From NCBI GenBank assembly GCA_016201205.1, contig JACQDF010000045.1:1-63430 (forward strand): a DNA stretch of 63,430 bases, in the 5' to 3' direction. Shown here piece by piece: positions 20,321-28,894 of this stretch. A program made the translations under genes and the position numbers. The notes beneath the pieces were generated by a model, which worked only from the letters and a program-made list of their open reading frames with translations, was not told the origin of the DNA and ran no database searches. This DNA comes from Acidobacteriota bacterium. Its GTDB lineage: Bacteria; Acidobacteriota; Terriglobia; Bryobacterales; Bryobacteraceae. Numbering within the stretch: the first letter of the stretch is position 1; each line of letters begins with the position of its first letter.

Positions 20321-20455
20321 ATGCCGAATTATCTATGGCATAGGGGCATACGCAGAAGCAGAGCGGCCAACCGCCTGGGGATCACGCTGCTGGTGATGCT
20401 GCTGCTGGCGTTGCTGGCGAGTGTGATCCAGGGGGTCAGGACTCTGGCAGCGTGA
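20321..20455 (+). CDS. 44-residue single-pass membrane peptide
   Basis: The ATG at 20321 follows a good ribosome site (AGGGCGAGAG) and opens a 44-codon frame. The basic N-terminus (HRGIRRSRAANR) precedes one hydrophobic helix ITLLVMLLLALLASVI, giving a small inner-membrane protein with the N-terminus inside. Its last 20 bp overlap the 3' end of the convergent PilZ gene. A TATACT hexamer ~20 bp upstream could be a -10. No family was recognised. Confidence 0.5.
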   Translation: MPNYLWHRGIRRSRAANRLGITLLVMLLLALLASVIQGVRTLAA

Positions 20456-20783
20456 CTGCCGGCGTGGAATCGGGTTGTTCCTGATTCAGGCGCTCGAGCA
20501 GGCGCGCAAGCGCCGCGCACTCCAGAACTGCGTGCTCGAACGTGACGCCCACCGCGAAGCCATCCGGCTCCTGGTGGCAATAACAAACATCCCCCAGAAA
20601 CATCATGCCGGCTACATCCAATCGGACGGGCGTATGGGGAGGGAGATAGTGCGGCACCAAGAGCCTCGCTCCGCGCTGTGAATGATCGCGCAAGGTTGCC
20701 GGAAACGGCTCGGCGGAGGTCCGCAAATCAAAGACCGTTGCGGGCTGGTCACATGGAATCCTGAACGCGAGGCGGCGGTCCAT
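20436..20783 (-). CDS. PilZ-domain protein
   Basis: 115 residues. The N-terminal RRLAFRIP supplies the R-x3-R element and LRDHSQRGARL the D/N-x-S-x-x-G element of c-di-GMP-binding PilZ domains; GDVCYCHQEPDGFAVGVTF completes the barrel. It is a stand-alone PilZ protein, likely relaying c-di-GMP to an unknown partner. It converges on the small membrane peptide gene with a 20-bp overlap. Confidence 0.8.
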   Translation of the reverse strand: MDRRLAFRIPCDQPATVFDLRTSAEPFPATLRDHSQRGARLLVPHYLPPHTPVRLDVAGMMFLGDVCYCHQEPDGFAVGVTFEHAVLECAALARLLERLNQEQPDSTPAVTLPES

Positions 20784-20822
20784 CCGAATACCTCATCGGA
20801 TCTCGGCCGGGAGGCTTGAGGA

Positions 20823-20890
20823 AACCCCGGTGGGGGGGCGGCCATTCTTGGCTGCCGCCGGCTTTCGAGCCGGCGCTCAGCGCCGGGGTT
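20823..20890. repeat. Cloverleaf-like palindromic element
   Basis: An outer stem AACCCCGG / CCGGGGTT (20823-20830 with 20883-20890) encloses an 8-bp arm (GGCGGCCA-TTCT-TGGCTGCC) and a 7-bp arm (GCCGGCT-TTCG-AGCCGGC), plus a tiny third arm. No tRNA features fit. It lies between the PilZ gene and the next rightward gene. It resembles mobile REP-type palindromes. Confidence 0.6.
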
Positions 20891-20938
20891 GATGTCAGCC
20901 CCCCGGCTTTGCGATCCTTGGCGTACCGGAAGCGTGCT

Positions 20939-22030
20939 GTGAAAAAAAGCAAAAGATCCATACAAAGCCCGGACTCCTTTTTTGGGCGGGAGCTGGGCGG
21001 CGAAACACCGGTCAACGCGGCAACGGCTCTTCGTCTGGACCAGGCGTCTCTCGAGTTGCTGCGCCGGCGCCCCTGGGACAGCCTCGACGAAACTCAAGTT
21101 GTGTTTTGCCCCGACTTGCATACCGGAGAGATGTGCGCCTGCTCGGTAATGGGCGCCCTCGGGGAAATGTTTGCGCTGATGGTCTATCGTGATGCCGCCA
21201 GCTTTCACCTTTTCCGCGATGTCTATTCGGATGCCATCAGCATGGAGCAGTTCGCGACGCTTCAGCGCACTGTGTACGTCGAGTACGTCCCCAGGTCCGA
21301 ACTCTCGGGCGCGGACCGGGAACTGTTACGCGCAATCGGGCATCCGTGGAAGACGGGCGTTCCGGCCCCCGTATTCCGGTCGCGGAGGCCTGGCTATTGC
21401 CAGTGGTATCCCAATCAGGAGGAGGCCGAGACGCTGTGCGGTTGCCTGATCGCCATGGCGGAGTTTCTCGACCACTACCAGTTGAATCGGCATATCGACT
21501 ACTGGCGGGAGCGGGACATTTATCCCGGGATGGCGTACGACGACGAGGGCGGCGACGGCAAGCCGAGATTCGAGCTGCGGCAGGTGCCTGCTCCGGAACC
21601 GCCTGCTGAGGCCACCGTCTACCCCCAGCTCGATGAGCGGCGCATTCAACGCCTGCTGAATCAGAATCTCCCCGTCACCGGAGCTCTCGAAGCGGACTGC
21701 TCTTATGCCTTAATCCCCATCGGACCGCCAGACGTGCGATGCTGCTATCCGAAATTGCCGGTTGTCCTCGATGCCAACACCCGATACGCCTTCCACACGA
21801 CGTTTTCCGGGGACGCTGAATCGGATGCGCAACTGCTGGCCGGCGCCCTTCTGGAGGCGTTGGAAGCAAGAAAAGCGCTTCCTCTGGAAGTTCGCATGAC
21901 GAATGCCGGCCTCAAACGGGCGTTGAGTCCGCTGGCCCAGGCATTGGGCTTTGGCATCAAGATGGTCTCCGATCTGCCCGCCGTCTCAAATTTCCGAAAG
22001 GAGATGGTCGCATTTCTTGCTCGCCGCTGA
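20939..22030 (+). CDS. Conserved protein of unknown function (DUF7309/DUF6930-like)
   Basis: 363 residues from a GTG at 20939 (VKKSKRSIQSP). An ATG at 20816 in the same frame would translate through a palindromic element and is less likely. Residues ~35-140 (PWDSLDETQVVFCPDLHTGEMCACSVMGALGEMFALMVYRD) resemble the DUF7309/6930 type proteins, soluble alpha/beta proteins without known activity. Several Cys residues (CPDLHTGEMCAC) could bind metal. It is followed at once by a terminator. Confidence 0.7.
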   Translation: MKKSKRSIQSPDSFFGRELGGETPVNAATALRLDQASLELLRRRPWDSLDETQVVFCPDLHTGEMCACSVMGALGEMFALMVYRDAASFHLFRDVYSDAISMEQFATLQRTVYVEYVPRSELSGADRELLRAIGHPWKTGVPAPVFRSRRPGYCQWYPNQEEAETLCGCLIAMAEFLDHYQLNRHIDYWRERDIYPGMAYDDEGGDGKPRFELRQVPAPEPPAEATVYPQLDERRIQRLLNQNLPVTGALEADCSYALIPIGPPDVRCCYPKLPVVLDANTRYAFHTTFSGDAESDAQLLAGALLEALEARKALPLEVRMTNAGLKRALSPLAQALGFGIKMVSDLPAVSNFRKEMVAFLARR

Positions 22031-22041
22031 CCACGAAAACC

Positions 22042-22063
22042 GGGGACAGGCTACCCTGTCCCC
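22042..22063. terminator. Bidirectional intrinsic terminator
   Basis: GGGGACAGG-CTAC-CCTGTCCCC forms a perfect 9-bp stem, with TATTTCTTCTTT to the right. It lies between two convergent genes and directly abuts the stop of the leftward one. Confidence 0.75.
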
Positions 22064-23086
22064 CTATTTCTTCTTTGGAGGATCAAACGTGATGGTGGAG
22101 TCCGTCGTGCTAACGGATGATTCGGCAGTGAATTTCCGGTAGTTGCGGAATTCGATCTCATTGCGCGAGCAGGCGCGCTCCGAGCGGAAACAGGCCAGGT
22201 TCTCCGAGCGGGCAGGCAGAGTATAGAACTTCCTTTCGATGCGCACGGGGCCGTAATCGAGCGTCATCTCAGCGTGGCTGATGGGGAAGGTGAGCGGCAG
22301 CTCGAGCGCCTCCATCTCGATGCGCCGCAGCAGCAGTTCCTTGGCATCGGCCCACACGCGACCGCGGTACCTGGGCTTGGTCATTTGCCCCCCGAACCGC
22401 AGCGTCCAATGCGAATTCGGCTGCTCGACCAGGTAGCTGTAGACCTCGGTCTCGACGCTGCCGATCACGTCTTTTTTCGAGTAGGTGAACTTCGCGCCCG
22501 TGGAAGGATGCAGCAAATCCCGCAGAATCGTGCCGTATTCTCCCTCCGACCAGCTTCCGGTGCGCTGTGTGTCGGCCCACTCCGTCGGGCGTCCGTTCCG
22601 CTTCACGTTGCGATAGTCCTCCCTGCCGTCCACGAACATCACCTCGGCGGTGATCGTGTCCCGCAGTTTCCAGTCGCGCAGCAGCCCGCTCGAGTAGCGG
22701 CGGATCAGTTGCTCGCAGATGAAATTCGGCAGCTCCTCGGTGTAGCGGAACGCGCGTTCGCGCACCTGGGCGAGCAGCGGAGGCAGCGGGGGCAGACTCG
22801 AATCGTCCTCCGGAGGGCTGCCGCTCAAGGCGATTGGAAGCGAGTCGCAGTTCGGCGCCGGATTCCGCTCGCCGGGACGCCCTCTGCGCAGTTTGGGAGG
22901 GCCGGTGTCGTCCGGGTCTGAAATGCAGGGCGCGCCGGAGGCGGCCTTTGGGGCCTCGTCACGCTTCTCCTCCGGCTCCGCCGTGGCGGCAGGGCGCTTA
23001 GGGCGCGGCTCGCGTGGCTGGATGGGGCCCTTGGTCTGGGCGTACACCCATGTTGCCAGGACGGCGCACAAGAGAATGCCGCGCAT
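22064..23086 (-). CDS. Secreted acidobacterial protein of unknown function
   Basis: 340 residues with signal peptide MRGILLCAVLATWVYAQ. A Pro/Arg/Glu-rich linker (~20-85) leads to a conserved domain with ELPNFICEQLIRRY, WKLRDTITAEVMFVDGREDYR and a beta-rich second half. It resembles a family common in Solibacter-type genomes whose fold recalls LolA-like lipoprotein-binding proteins. Function is unknown. Confidence 0.7.
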   Translation of the reverse strand: MRGILLCAVLATWVYAQTKGPIQPREPRPKRPAATAEPEEKRDEAPKAASGAPCISDPDDTGPPKLRRGRPGERNPAPNCDSLPIALSGSPPEDDSSLPPLPPLLAQVRERAFRYTEELPNFICEQLIRRYSSGLLRDWKLRDTITAEVMFVDGREDYRNVKRNGRPTEWADTQRTGSWSEGEYGTILRDLLHPSTGAKFTYSKKDVIGSVETEVYSYLVEQPNSHWTLRFGGQMTKPRYRGRVWADAKELLLRRIEMEALELPLTFPISHAEMTLDYGPVRIERKFYTLPARSENLACFRSERACSRNEIEFRNYRKFTAESSVSTTDSTITFDPPKKK

Positions 23087-23147
23087 AACCTGCCTTCATT
23101 GTTTCAAGACGCCATCCGACGCCGCCAGGTTGCCAAACACGGCCGGG

Positions 23148-24182
23148 TCACGCGGATTCTGCCACCAGGTCCGACACCGGTCCCAGCAATCCCGCACGCG
23201 ACTGATCGGCGGGCTTTGTTGTCAGCAGAACGCAGATCAGATCTTTCTCCGGATCCGCCCATGCCACCGTACCCGTCGACCCGTAGTGGCCAAAGGTGTG
23301 CGGCGAACACTTCTTTCCGAAAACGCCCGGCTCGATCATGAAGCCGATGCCCCAAGGCTTGTTCAACCCGGCGTTCTGGTTTTCCAGCATCTGCCGAGCG
23401 GTGGCCCCTTTAAGCGCTCGATCGCGCGGATGCAGGAAGAAATCGAGGAAGCGCGCCACGTCGCCGGCGGTCGAGTGGGCGCCTCCCCAGGGCGCGCCGA
23501 GATCCCGCCAGTAAGAGCTGTTCCAGTTCCAGTCGTCGTCGCCGGCAACCTGGCAGAGGGCGGTTTCGGAAATCTTGCGCCCGCCCAGGCCGAGCGAAGT
23601 CTGCCTCATGCCGAGCGGCGCGAACAATTCCTGCTTCAGGAACTCGCGAAACGCCTGACCGGTCACGCGCTCGGCGATTTCCGCCGCCAGCAGGATGCCT
23701 TTGCTCTGGTAGCGGCATTCCGAGCCCGGCCGAAACAGCAGCGGGGTTTTGCAGGCGCCGGCGACAAAATCTTTCAAGGGCGCGTGCCGTTTGCGCAGCT
23801 CGACGTTCTCCGGGAGCATATCGGGCAAGCCTGAGGTGTGAGTCAGCAGGTGACGCACGGTCACCTGATCGCGGTCGCCGCCGCGAAATTCGGGAATGTA
23901 CTTGCGAACTGCATCCGCCAGGGACACCTGGCCACGCTCGACCAGTTTCATGACGCCTGCCGCCGTCATCGGCTTGGTGATCGAGGCAAGCAGAAACACC
24001 TCGCCCGGCCCGCGCGCCTTGCCGAATCCACGCAACACCTCTGTTTTCCCTTGACGCACCAGAAGCGCCGCCGCGGAGACGTCGCCGCTCGCCGCCGCCC
24101 GTTCGATCCTGGCAGCCGCTTCGTCCACTTTGTCGCGCCGGAGTGCGGCCATCATCGCCAGCATCCAGGTTCGCCGGGTCAT
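23148..24182 (-). CDS. Serine hydrolase of the beta-lactamase class C fold
   Basis: 344 residues. The nucleophile motif S-x-x-K is in LLASITKPMTAAG (~residue 67), the tyrosine motif in CRYQSKGILLA (Y-x-S), and the third element in FGHYGSTGTVAW (H-x-G). The N-terminus MTRRTWMLAMMAAL is a weak signal sequence. Members act as esterases, DD-peptidases or beta-lactamase-like enzymes; the substrate is open. Its start overlaps the upstream siroheme gene by four bases (ATGA). Confidence 0.88.
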   Translation of the reverse strand: MTRRTWMLAMMAALRRDKVDEAAARIERAAASGDVSAAALLVRQGKTEVLRGFGKARGPGEVFLLASITKPMTAAGVMKLVERGQVSLADAVRKYIPEFRGGDRDQVTVRHLLTHTSGLPDMLPENVELRKRHAPLKDFVAGACKTPLLFRPGSECRYQSKGILLAAEIAERVTGQAFREFLKQELFAPLGMRQTSLGLGGRKISETALCQVAGDDDWNWNSSYWRDLGAPWGGAHSTAGDVARFLDFFLHPRDRALKGATARQMLENQNAGLNKPWGIGFMIEPGVFGKKCSPHTFGHYGSTGTVAWADPEKDLICVLLTTKPADQSRAGLLGPVSDLVAESA

Positions 24183-24628
24183 CGAGCCTCCTTGGCGTCA
24201 CTCAGCCACCGCGCGATCTGATTGCGGACGGCGACCGCCTGACGCGGGCTTCCGCCGGCCGACACGGCCACCTGAATCCGCCCTTGCCGCACACGGGCCG
24301 GCGTCAGGAACGTGCATTCTTCCGCCGAATCGGCAACGTTCACCGGAATACGCCTGCGGGCCGCGACTTGGGCGACGGCATGATTCACCGCGCGGTCGTT
24401 GGTCGCGGTAAACACCAGCGCATGGCGGCCGACATCCGATGCGCGGAACCGGCGGCGGCGCCATTGGACAGGCAACTTCTCGAATTCGCGTTCGCCTTCC
24501 GGGCTGATCAGCGTAATCCGCGCGCCAGCTTCGAGCAGCCCATTCACTTTGCGCAAGGCTACTTTCCCCGCGCCCACCACCAGCACCGGGCGATTTCTCA
24601 AGTCGAGAAACACGGGGTAACAGCACAT
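24179..24628 (-). CDS. Precorrin-2 dehydrogenase / sirohydrochlorin ferrochelatase (Met8/SirC type)
   Basis: 149 residues. NAD-binding VLVVGAGKVALRKVNGLLEAGA at the N-terminus, VFTATNDRAVNHAVAQVA and NVADSAEECTFLTPA match the Met8/CysG-B domain. It oxidises precorrin-2 to sirohydrochlorin and may insert iron for siroheme. The protein is short, ending soon after the dimerisation segment, as in single-function SirC proteins. It is divergent from der and coupled to the hydrolase gene. Confidence 0.88.
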   Translation of the reverse strand: MCCYPVFLDLRNRPVLVVGAGKVALRKVNGLLEAGARITLISPEGEREFEKLPVQWRRRRFRASDVGRHALVFTATNDRAVNHAVAQVAARRRIPVNVADSAEECTFLTPARVRQGRIQVAVSAGGSPRQAVAVRNQIARWLSDAKEAR

Positions 24629-24652
24629 GGGCCGATGCTATCATGTGCTTTC

Positions 24653-25942
24653 ATGCATCCGCAGCGCGGCCTGCCGGTGGTTGCGATCGTAGGCAGGCCG
24701 AACGTAGGAAAATCCACTCTGTTCAACGCGATCCTGGGGAGCCGGCGGGCGATTGTCGGGGACGAGCCGGGCATCACCCGCGACCGCATCCACGGCGAGG
24801 TGGAATACCGGGGGCGCAGATTCGAAGTGGTCGACACCGGCGGAATGATCCCCGACGATGATGCGCTGATCCCGAGCGAAATCTTCAAGCAGGCGAGGGT
24901 GGCGCTGGAGCAAGCCTCGCACGTGATCTTCCTGATTGACGGGCGCACCGAGATCACGGCGTCCGACCGCGAGCTGGCGATGCTGCTGCGCAAGCTGGGC
25001 AAGCCGATTGCGCTCGCTGTGAACAAGATCGACGCGCCTGCGCGGGAGGTGCTGGCCCATGAATTCCACTCGCTGGGCATTGCCGATCTGTATCCGGTGT
25101 CGGCGGAGCACCGGCTGGGGATCGATCTGTTGCTCGATCACGTCACCGCCGCCTTTCCCGCGGCCGGCGAGGAGGCCGCACCCGAAATCCTGAATATCAA
25201 AGTGGCCATCATCGGACGCCCCAATGTCGGCAAGTCGACGCTGTTGAACACGCTGGTGGGCGTCGAGCGGGCCATTGTCTCGCCGGTCGCGGGCACGACA
25301 CGGGACGCAGTGGATGAATCGATCGAGCACGACGGCGTCGTTTACACGTTCGTGGACACGGCGGGCATTCGCCGCAAAGGCAAGACGAAGCGGATGGCCG
25401 AGAAGCTCAGTGTCGTCATGGCGCGCAGGCACATCCGGCTGGCCAATGTGGCGCTGGTGGTGCTGGACGCGAGCGAAGGCGTTGTCGCTCTGGACGCCAC
25501 GATTGCCGGCTACGCCTGCGAGGAAGGGCGAAGCATCCTCCTGTGCGTGAACAAGTGGGATGCGGCCAAGGACAAGAACAAGAGGGCGTTTGTCCGGCAG
25601 GTGCGCGATGAACTGAAGTTCCTCGGGTTCGCCCCTATCGCCTTTCTTTCCGCCAAAGACGGCAAAGGCGTGGGGCAGTTGTTTCCGCTGATTCACAACG
25701 CATGGGAGGCCGCGTCGCACCGCGTATCCACCGGCGAGCTGAACCGCTTCATCGAGACGCTGGGCATCGAGACCGATGTAAAGCTGCGCTACATCACGCA
25801 GGTGTCGGTGCGCCCGCCGACGTTCGTGGTGTTCACGGGCGGCAAAGAGAAGCTGCACTTCTCGACCCAGCGATTCCTGATCAACAGACTGCGGGAGAGG
25901 TTCGGCTTCCAGGCGACGCCGCTGGTGATCAAGGTAGCGTAG
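24653..25942 (+). CDS. der: Ribosome biogenesis GTPase Der
   Basis: 429 residues from the ATG at 24653; the longer open frame upstream is shadow. Two tandem G domains are complete: GRPNVGKS at ~14 and ~190, DTGG/DTAGI switch regions, NKID and NKWD specificity motifs, and SAEH/SAKD G5 motifs. The C-terminal KH-like domain (LRYITQVSVRPPTFVVFTGG) follows. Der is an essential 50S assembly factor. Confidence 0.97.
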   Translation: MHPQRGLPVVAIVGRPNVGKSTLFNAILGSRRAIVGDEPGITRDRIHGEVEYRGRRFEVVDTGGMIPDDDALIPSEIFKQARVALEQASHVIFLIDGRTEITASDRELAMLLRKLGKPIALAVNKIDAPAREVLAHEFHSLGIADLYPVSAEHRLGIDLLLDHVTAAFPAAGEEAAPEILNIKVAIIGRPNVGKSTLLNTLVGVERAIVSPVAGTTRDAVDESIEHDGVVYTFVDTAGIRRKGKTKRMAEKLSVVMARRHIRLANVALVVLDASEGVVALDATIAGYACEEGRSILLCVNKWDAAKDKNKRAFVRQVRDELKFLGFAPIAFLSAKDGKGVGQLFPLIHNAWEAASHRVSTGELNRFIETLGIETDVKLRYITQVSVRPPTFVVFTGGKEKLHFSTQRFLINRLRERFGFQATPLVIKVA

Positions 25943-25964
25943 GCCCTGGCGGCGAAGAAGGGGC

Positions 25965-26810
25965 TTACGCTACCATCGCCGCCGGATTCGACAATACGCC
26001 GATGCCGCTGATGGCGATTGAGCACACATCGCCAGGCCGCAAGGCGGCGTCCTCCTTCACAATGATGCCGGTTCCGGTGCACAACACGGATCCGGAAGGC
26101 ACCGGATTCGCGCGATAGAGGTACTCGATCAACGTTTCGAATTTGCGATGAAGCTGCGCGGTGGATGCGCTGCCGGAAAAAATCGTCTGATCGGCGCGGC
26201 GGATGGTGCACGTGATGACGAGGTTATACGGATCGCCGATCTCGTCGGGGGTGACGATCACCGGGCCGAGAGCGCAGCAGGCGGTGTACACCTTCGATTG
26301 CGGCAGATAAAGCGGGTTCTCGCGCTCGATGTCCCAGGCGGAGACATCGTTGGCGGCGGTGAAGCCGAGGATTTTCCCCTTGACGCCGAGCACCACGGCC
26401 AGCTCCGGCTCGGGCGCGGTGAATTTCGAATCGGGGCGAATGCCGATGGGCTTGTTTGGCCCGACACAGACGCGGGCGGCGCCTTTGAAGAAAATCTCCG
26501 GACGCGCCTCGCGATACACGTGGGCGTAAAAGCCTTCCCGCGTGCCGTGCTCGGCGTCGCGAAAGCTGGCGCTCGTCTCGTAGGTGCAGCCGCAGGCCCA
26601 CACCTCCCGGGGATGAATGGGAATGATGGGCGGGATCTGCTCGAGATGGCGCAGAGCGTGCAGCGAAGCCAGCTTCTCGAGCGGAGTATCTTCCCTTTCC
26701 GAACGCTCGATCAGCCCTTGCAGCGTATACTCCGGAATCGGGCGGGCGCCGCCGTCTTCAAACACGGCGGCAGTGATCTCATTGTTCCAGCGGATTTGTC
26801 CGATTTTCAT
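25965..26810 (-). CDS. Fumarylacetoacetate hydrolase family; likely 2-keto-3-deoxy-pentonate dehydratase
   Basis: 281 residues. The FAH fold shows VWACGCTYE, the metal-binding acid cluster FTAPEPELAVVLG and GFTAANDVSAWDIERENPLYLPQSKVY. Members hydrolyse or dehydrate 2-keto acids. The gene is directly followed by an aldehyde dehydrogenase of the alpha-ketoglutaric-semialdehyde type. The pair matches the last two steps of Weimberg-type pentose oxidation (KdaD plus KGSADH), which is the best guess at function. Confidence 0.88.
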   Translation of the reverse strand: MKIGQIRWNNEITAAVFEDGGARPIPEYTLQGLIERSEREDTPLEKLASLHALRHLEQIPPIIPIHPREVWACGCTYETSASFRDAEHGTREGFYAHVYREARPEIFFKGAARVCVGPNKPIGIRPDSKFTAPEPELAVVLGVKGKILGFTAANDVSAWDIERENPLYLPQSKVYTACCALGPVIVTPDEIGDPYNLVITCTIRRADQTIFSGSASTAQLHRKFETLIEYLYRANPVPSGSVLCTGTGIIVKEDAALRPGDVCSIAISGIGVLSNPAAMVA

Positions 26811-26822
26811 GGAATCAGATTC

Positions 26823-28268
26823 TCAATACTTCAGATAAACGGTCTTCCAATCGCTGTAGAACTCCAGCGCCGCCTGACCTTGTTCCTTGGGGCCGAAGCT
26901 GGAATCCTTGGTCCCTCCGAAGGGAAGCTGGTATTCCACGCCGGCGCTCGGCAGATTGACCGTGAGCAGGCCGGCCTCGGCGCGCTGGACATAGTCAAAC
27001 ACGCGCGACACGTTGCTCGTCTGAATGGAAGCGGAAAGGCCGAACGGGACGGCGTTGGCGATGCGCATCGCGTCGTCAAAATCGCGGGCGCGCAGGACGG
27101 CCAGCACCGGCCCGAAGATCTCCTCCTGAGCGATCGTCATGTTCTCAGTGACGTTGGCGAAGATGGTGGGGGCCACGAAGTAGCCTTTGTCGTGGACGCC
27201 GCCGGTGAGGCGGAAGCCGCCGGTCAAAGGCTCTCCGGCCTCCTTGCGGCCGATCTCGATGTAGCGAAGATCCGTCTCCAATTGCGCGGCATCAATGGCC
27301 GGGCCGATGTCGATGCCCGGCTCGAGGCCGTTGCCTACCTTGAGCTTCCTGGTGCGCTCGGCCAGCGCGGCGACGAAGCGGTCGTAGATCGCGTCCTCGA
27401 CGATGGCCCGGCTGGTGGCGGTGCACTTCTGGCCCGTCGAGAAGAACGCTCCGTTGACGACATTCTCGACGGCTGCCTGGAAGTCGCAATCGGCAAGCAC
27501 GATGGTGGGGTTCTTACCGCCCATCTCGAGTTGAATGCGCAGGCGGCGCCGGGAGGCTTCGGCATGCAGCCAGTTGCCGACCGCGCACGAGCCGGTGAAC
27601 GAAATCGCTTTCAGAGGCTGCGCTTCCATCAGCGCCCGGCCCAGCGCGCCGCCGGAGCCGGCGACGAAGTTGACCACGCCTTTCGGAATCCCGGCCTGGT
27701 GGCAGGCCTCGACAATGCGCCAGGCGCAGAGCGGCGATGCCGAAGCCGGCTTCAGGATCGCAGTGTTTCCGCAGATCAGCGCGGGTGCGAGTTTCCAGGC
27801 CGGAATCGCGATCGGAAAATTCCACGGCGTGACCAGACCGACGACGCCGACAGGCTTGCGCAGAGCGAACATATGGACGCGATCGCGCTCGGAGGGAACC
27901 ACCATCCCCGGCATGCGCGAGCCCTCGCCGGCGAAGTAGCGGAAAATGTTGATCGCGCGGCGCACTTCGCCTTTGGCTTCCGGCAGCGTCTTGCCCTCCT
28001 CGCGCGTCATTTCTTCGCCAAGCTGGTCGAAGCGGCGGTCGAGCAGGTCGGCCACTTTGTACAGCAGGTTGCCCCGCGCGGGCGCGGTCATCGCCGCCCA
28101 ACCCGGGAAGGCCTCGTGGGCGGCATCGGCGGCATCCCCGACGTCCTGCGCCGTCCCTTGAGCGAACAGGCCGATGATCTCATCGGTATTCGCCGGGTTG
28201 CGGTTCTCAAAGGTGGACGCAGGCGCGTGCCACTCGCCGTTGATGTAGTTCGGATACGAATTCGGCAT
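26823..28268 (-). CDS. NAD(P)-dependent aldehyde dehydrogenase, likely 2-ketoglutaric-semialdehyde type
   Basis: 481 residues, usual ALDH length. VTPWNFPIAIPAWKLAPAL, the oxyanion Asn in PWNF, ISFTGSCAVGNW, LEMGGKNPTIV with general-base Glu, and catalytic Cys in FFSTGQKCTATSR are all present. The gene lies 12 bp upstream of the FAH-family gene, so the two are one operon. The product of the FAH step, 2-ketoglutaric semialdehyde, would be oxidised here to 2-ketoglutarate. Confidence 0.92.
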   Translation of the reverse strand: MPNSYPNYINGEWHAPASTFENRNPANTDEIIGLFAQGTAQDVGDAADAAHEAFPGWAAMTAPARGNLLYKVADLLDRRFDQLGEEMTREEGKTLPEAKGEVRRAINIFRYFAGEGSRMPGMVVPSERDRVHMFALRKPVGVVGLVTPWNFPIAIPAWKLAPALICGNTAILKPASASPLCAWRIVEACHQAGIPKGVVNFVAGSGGALGRALMEAQPLKAISFTGSCAVGNWLHAEASRRRLRIQLEMGGKNPTIVLADCDFQAAVENVVNGAFFSTGQKCTATSRAIVEDAIYDRFVAALAERTRKLKVGNGLEPGIDIGPAIDAAQLETDLRYIEIGRKEAGEPLTGGFRLTGGVHDKGYFVAPTIFANVTENMTIAQEEIFGPVLAVLRARDFDDAMRIANAVPFGLSASIQTSNVSRVFDYVQRAEAGLLTVNLPSAGVEYQLPFGGTKDSSFGPKEQGQAALEFYSDWKTVYLKY

Positions 28269-28303
28269 CCATGCTCCAATGAATCAAAGACCGTGTCCGG
28301 GAT

Positions 28304-28870
28304 CTAGAATTTCACCGCCGGCGCCGTACGGGCGCCGGGCTCGGTCTTGAAATAAGCGTCATTGCGCGAGAAGTTGAACAGCGCGGCGGCGATGTTGTTC
28401 GGGAACAGCTCAATCGAGGTATTGTACCGCTGAACGGTCTCGTTGTACTTGCGGCGCTCGACGGCGATGCGGTTTTCGGTCCCGGCCAGCTCGTCCTGCA
28501 GCTTGAGAAAGTTCTCGTTGGATTTGAGCGTAGGATAATTCTCGACCATCACCAGGAGCCGGCCGAGTGCGCCGTCGAGCTGCTGGTTGGCCTGGATCTT
28601 CTCCTGCGGCGTGCGCGCGCCCAGCAAAGCGGCGCGGGCCTGGGTAACCGAGTCGATGATCTTCTGTTCCTGCCTGGCGAATCCCTTCACCGTCTCGACA
28701 AGGTTGGGGACCATATCGGCGCGGCGCTGGAGGGCGACGTCGACTTGCGCCCATGCTCCGTGAATCGCCTCCCGGCCGGTGACCAGCTCGTTGCGAATGC
28801 CCATCACCCAGAGGCCGAGCCCGAGCACGGCCACGACAACCACCAGCAGTACAACCAAGAGAGTTTTCAT
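28304..28870 (-). CDS. lemA: LemA family protein
   Basis: 188 residues. One N-terminal TM helix (LLVVLLVVVVAVLGLGLWVMG) is followed by a helical periplasmic domain: RNELVTGREAIHGAWAQVDVALQRRADMVPNLVETVKGFA, ERRKYNETVQRYNTSIELFPNNIAA. This is the canonical LemA pattern. It is a membrane-associated four-helix bundle of unclear function. Neighbours do not include the usual TPM/YgcG partner. Confidence 0.93.
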   Translation of the reverse strand: MKTLLVVLLVVVVAVLGLGLWVMGIRNELVTGREAIHGAWAQVDVALQRRADMVPNLVETVKGFARQEQKIIDSVTQARAALLGARTPQEKIQANQQLDGALGRLLVMVENYPTLKSNENFLKLQDELAGTENRIAVERRKYNETVQRYNTSIELFPNNIAAALFNFSRNDAYFKTEPGARTAPAVKF

Positions 28871-28894
28871 TCCAGTCTCACGCTCCGTCTGTGC

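Noticed and set aside
20823..20890. tRNA gene
   Set aside because: Cloverleaf-like pairing, but no T-loop, D-loop or anticodon arm of the right size.
20816..20938. ATG-initiated N-terminal extension of the gene at 20939
   Set aside because: It would translate a cloverleaf palindrome into Gly/Ala/Pro-rich sequence; the GTG at 20939 fits the conserved part better.
26148..28307. 719-codon forward ORF
   Set aside because: Shadow of the FAH and aldehyde dehydrogenase genes; no family features.
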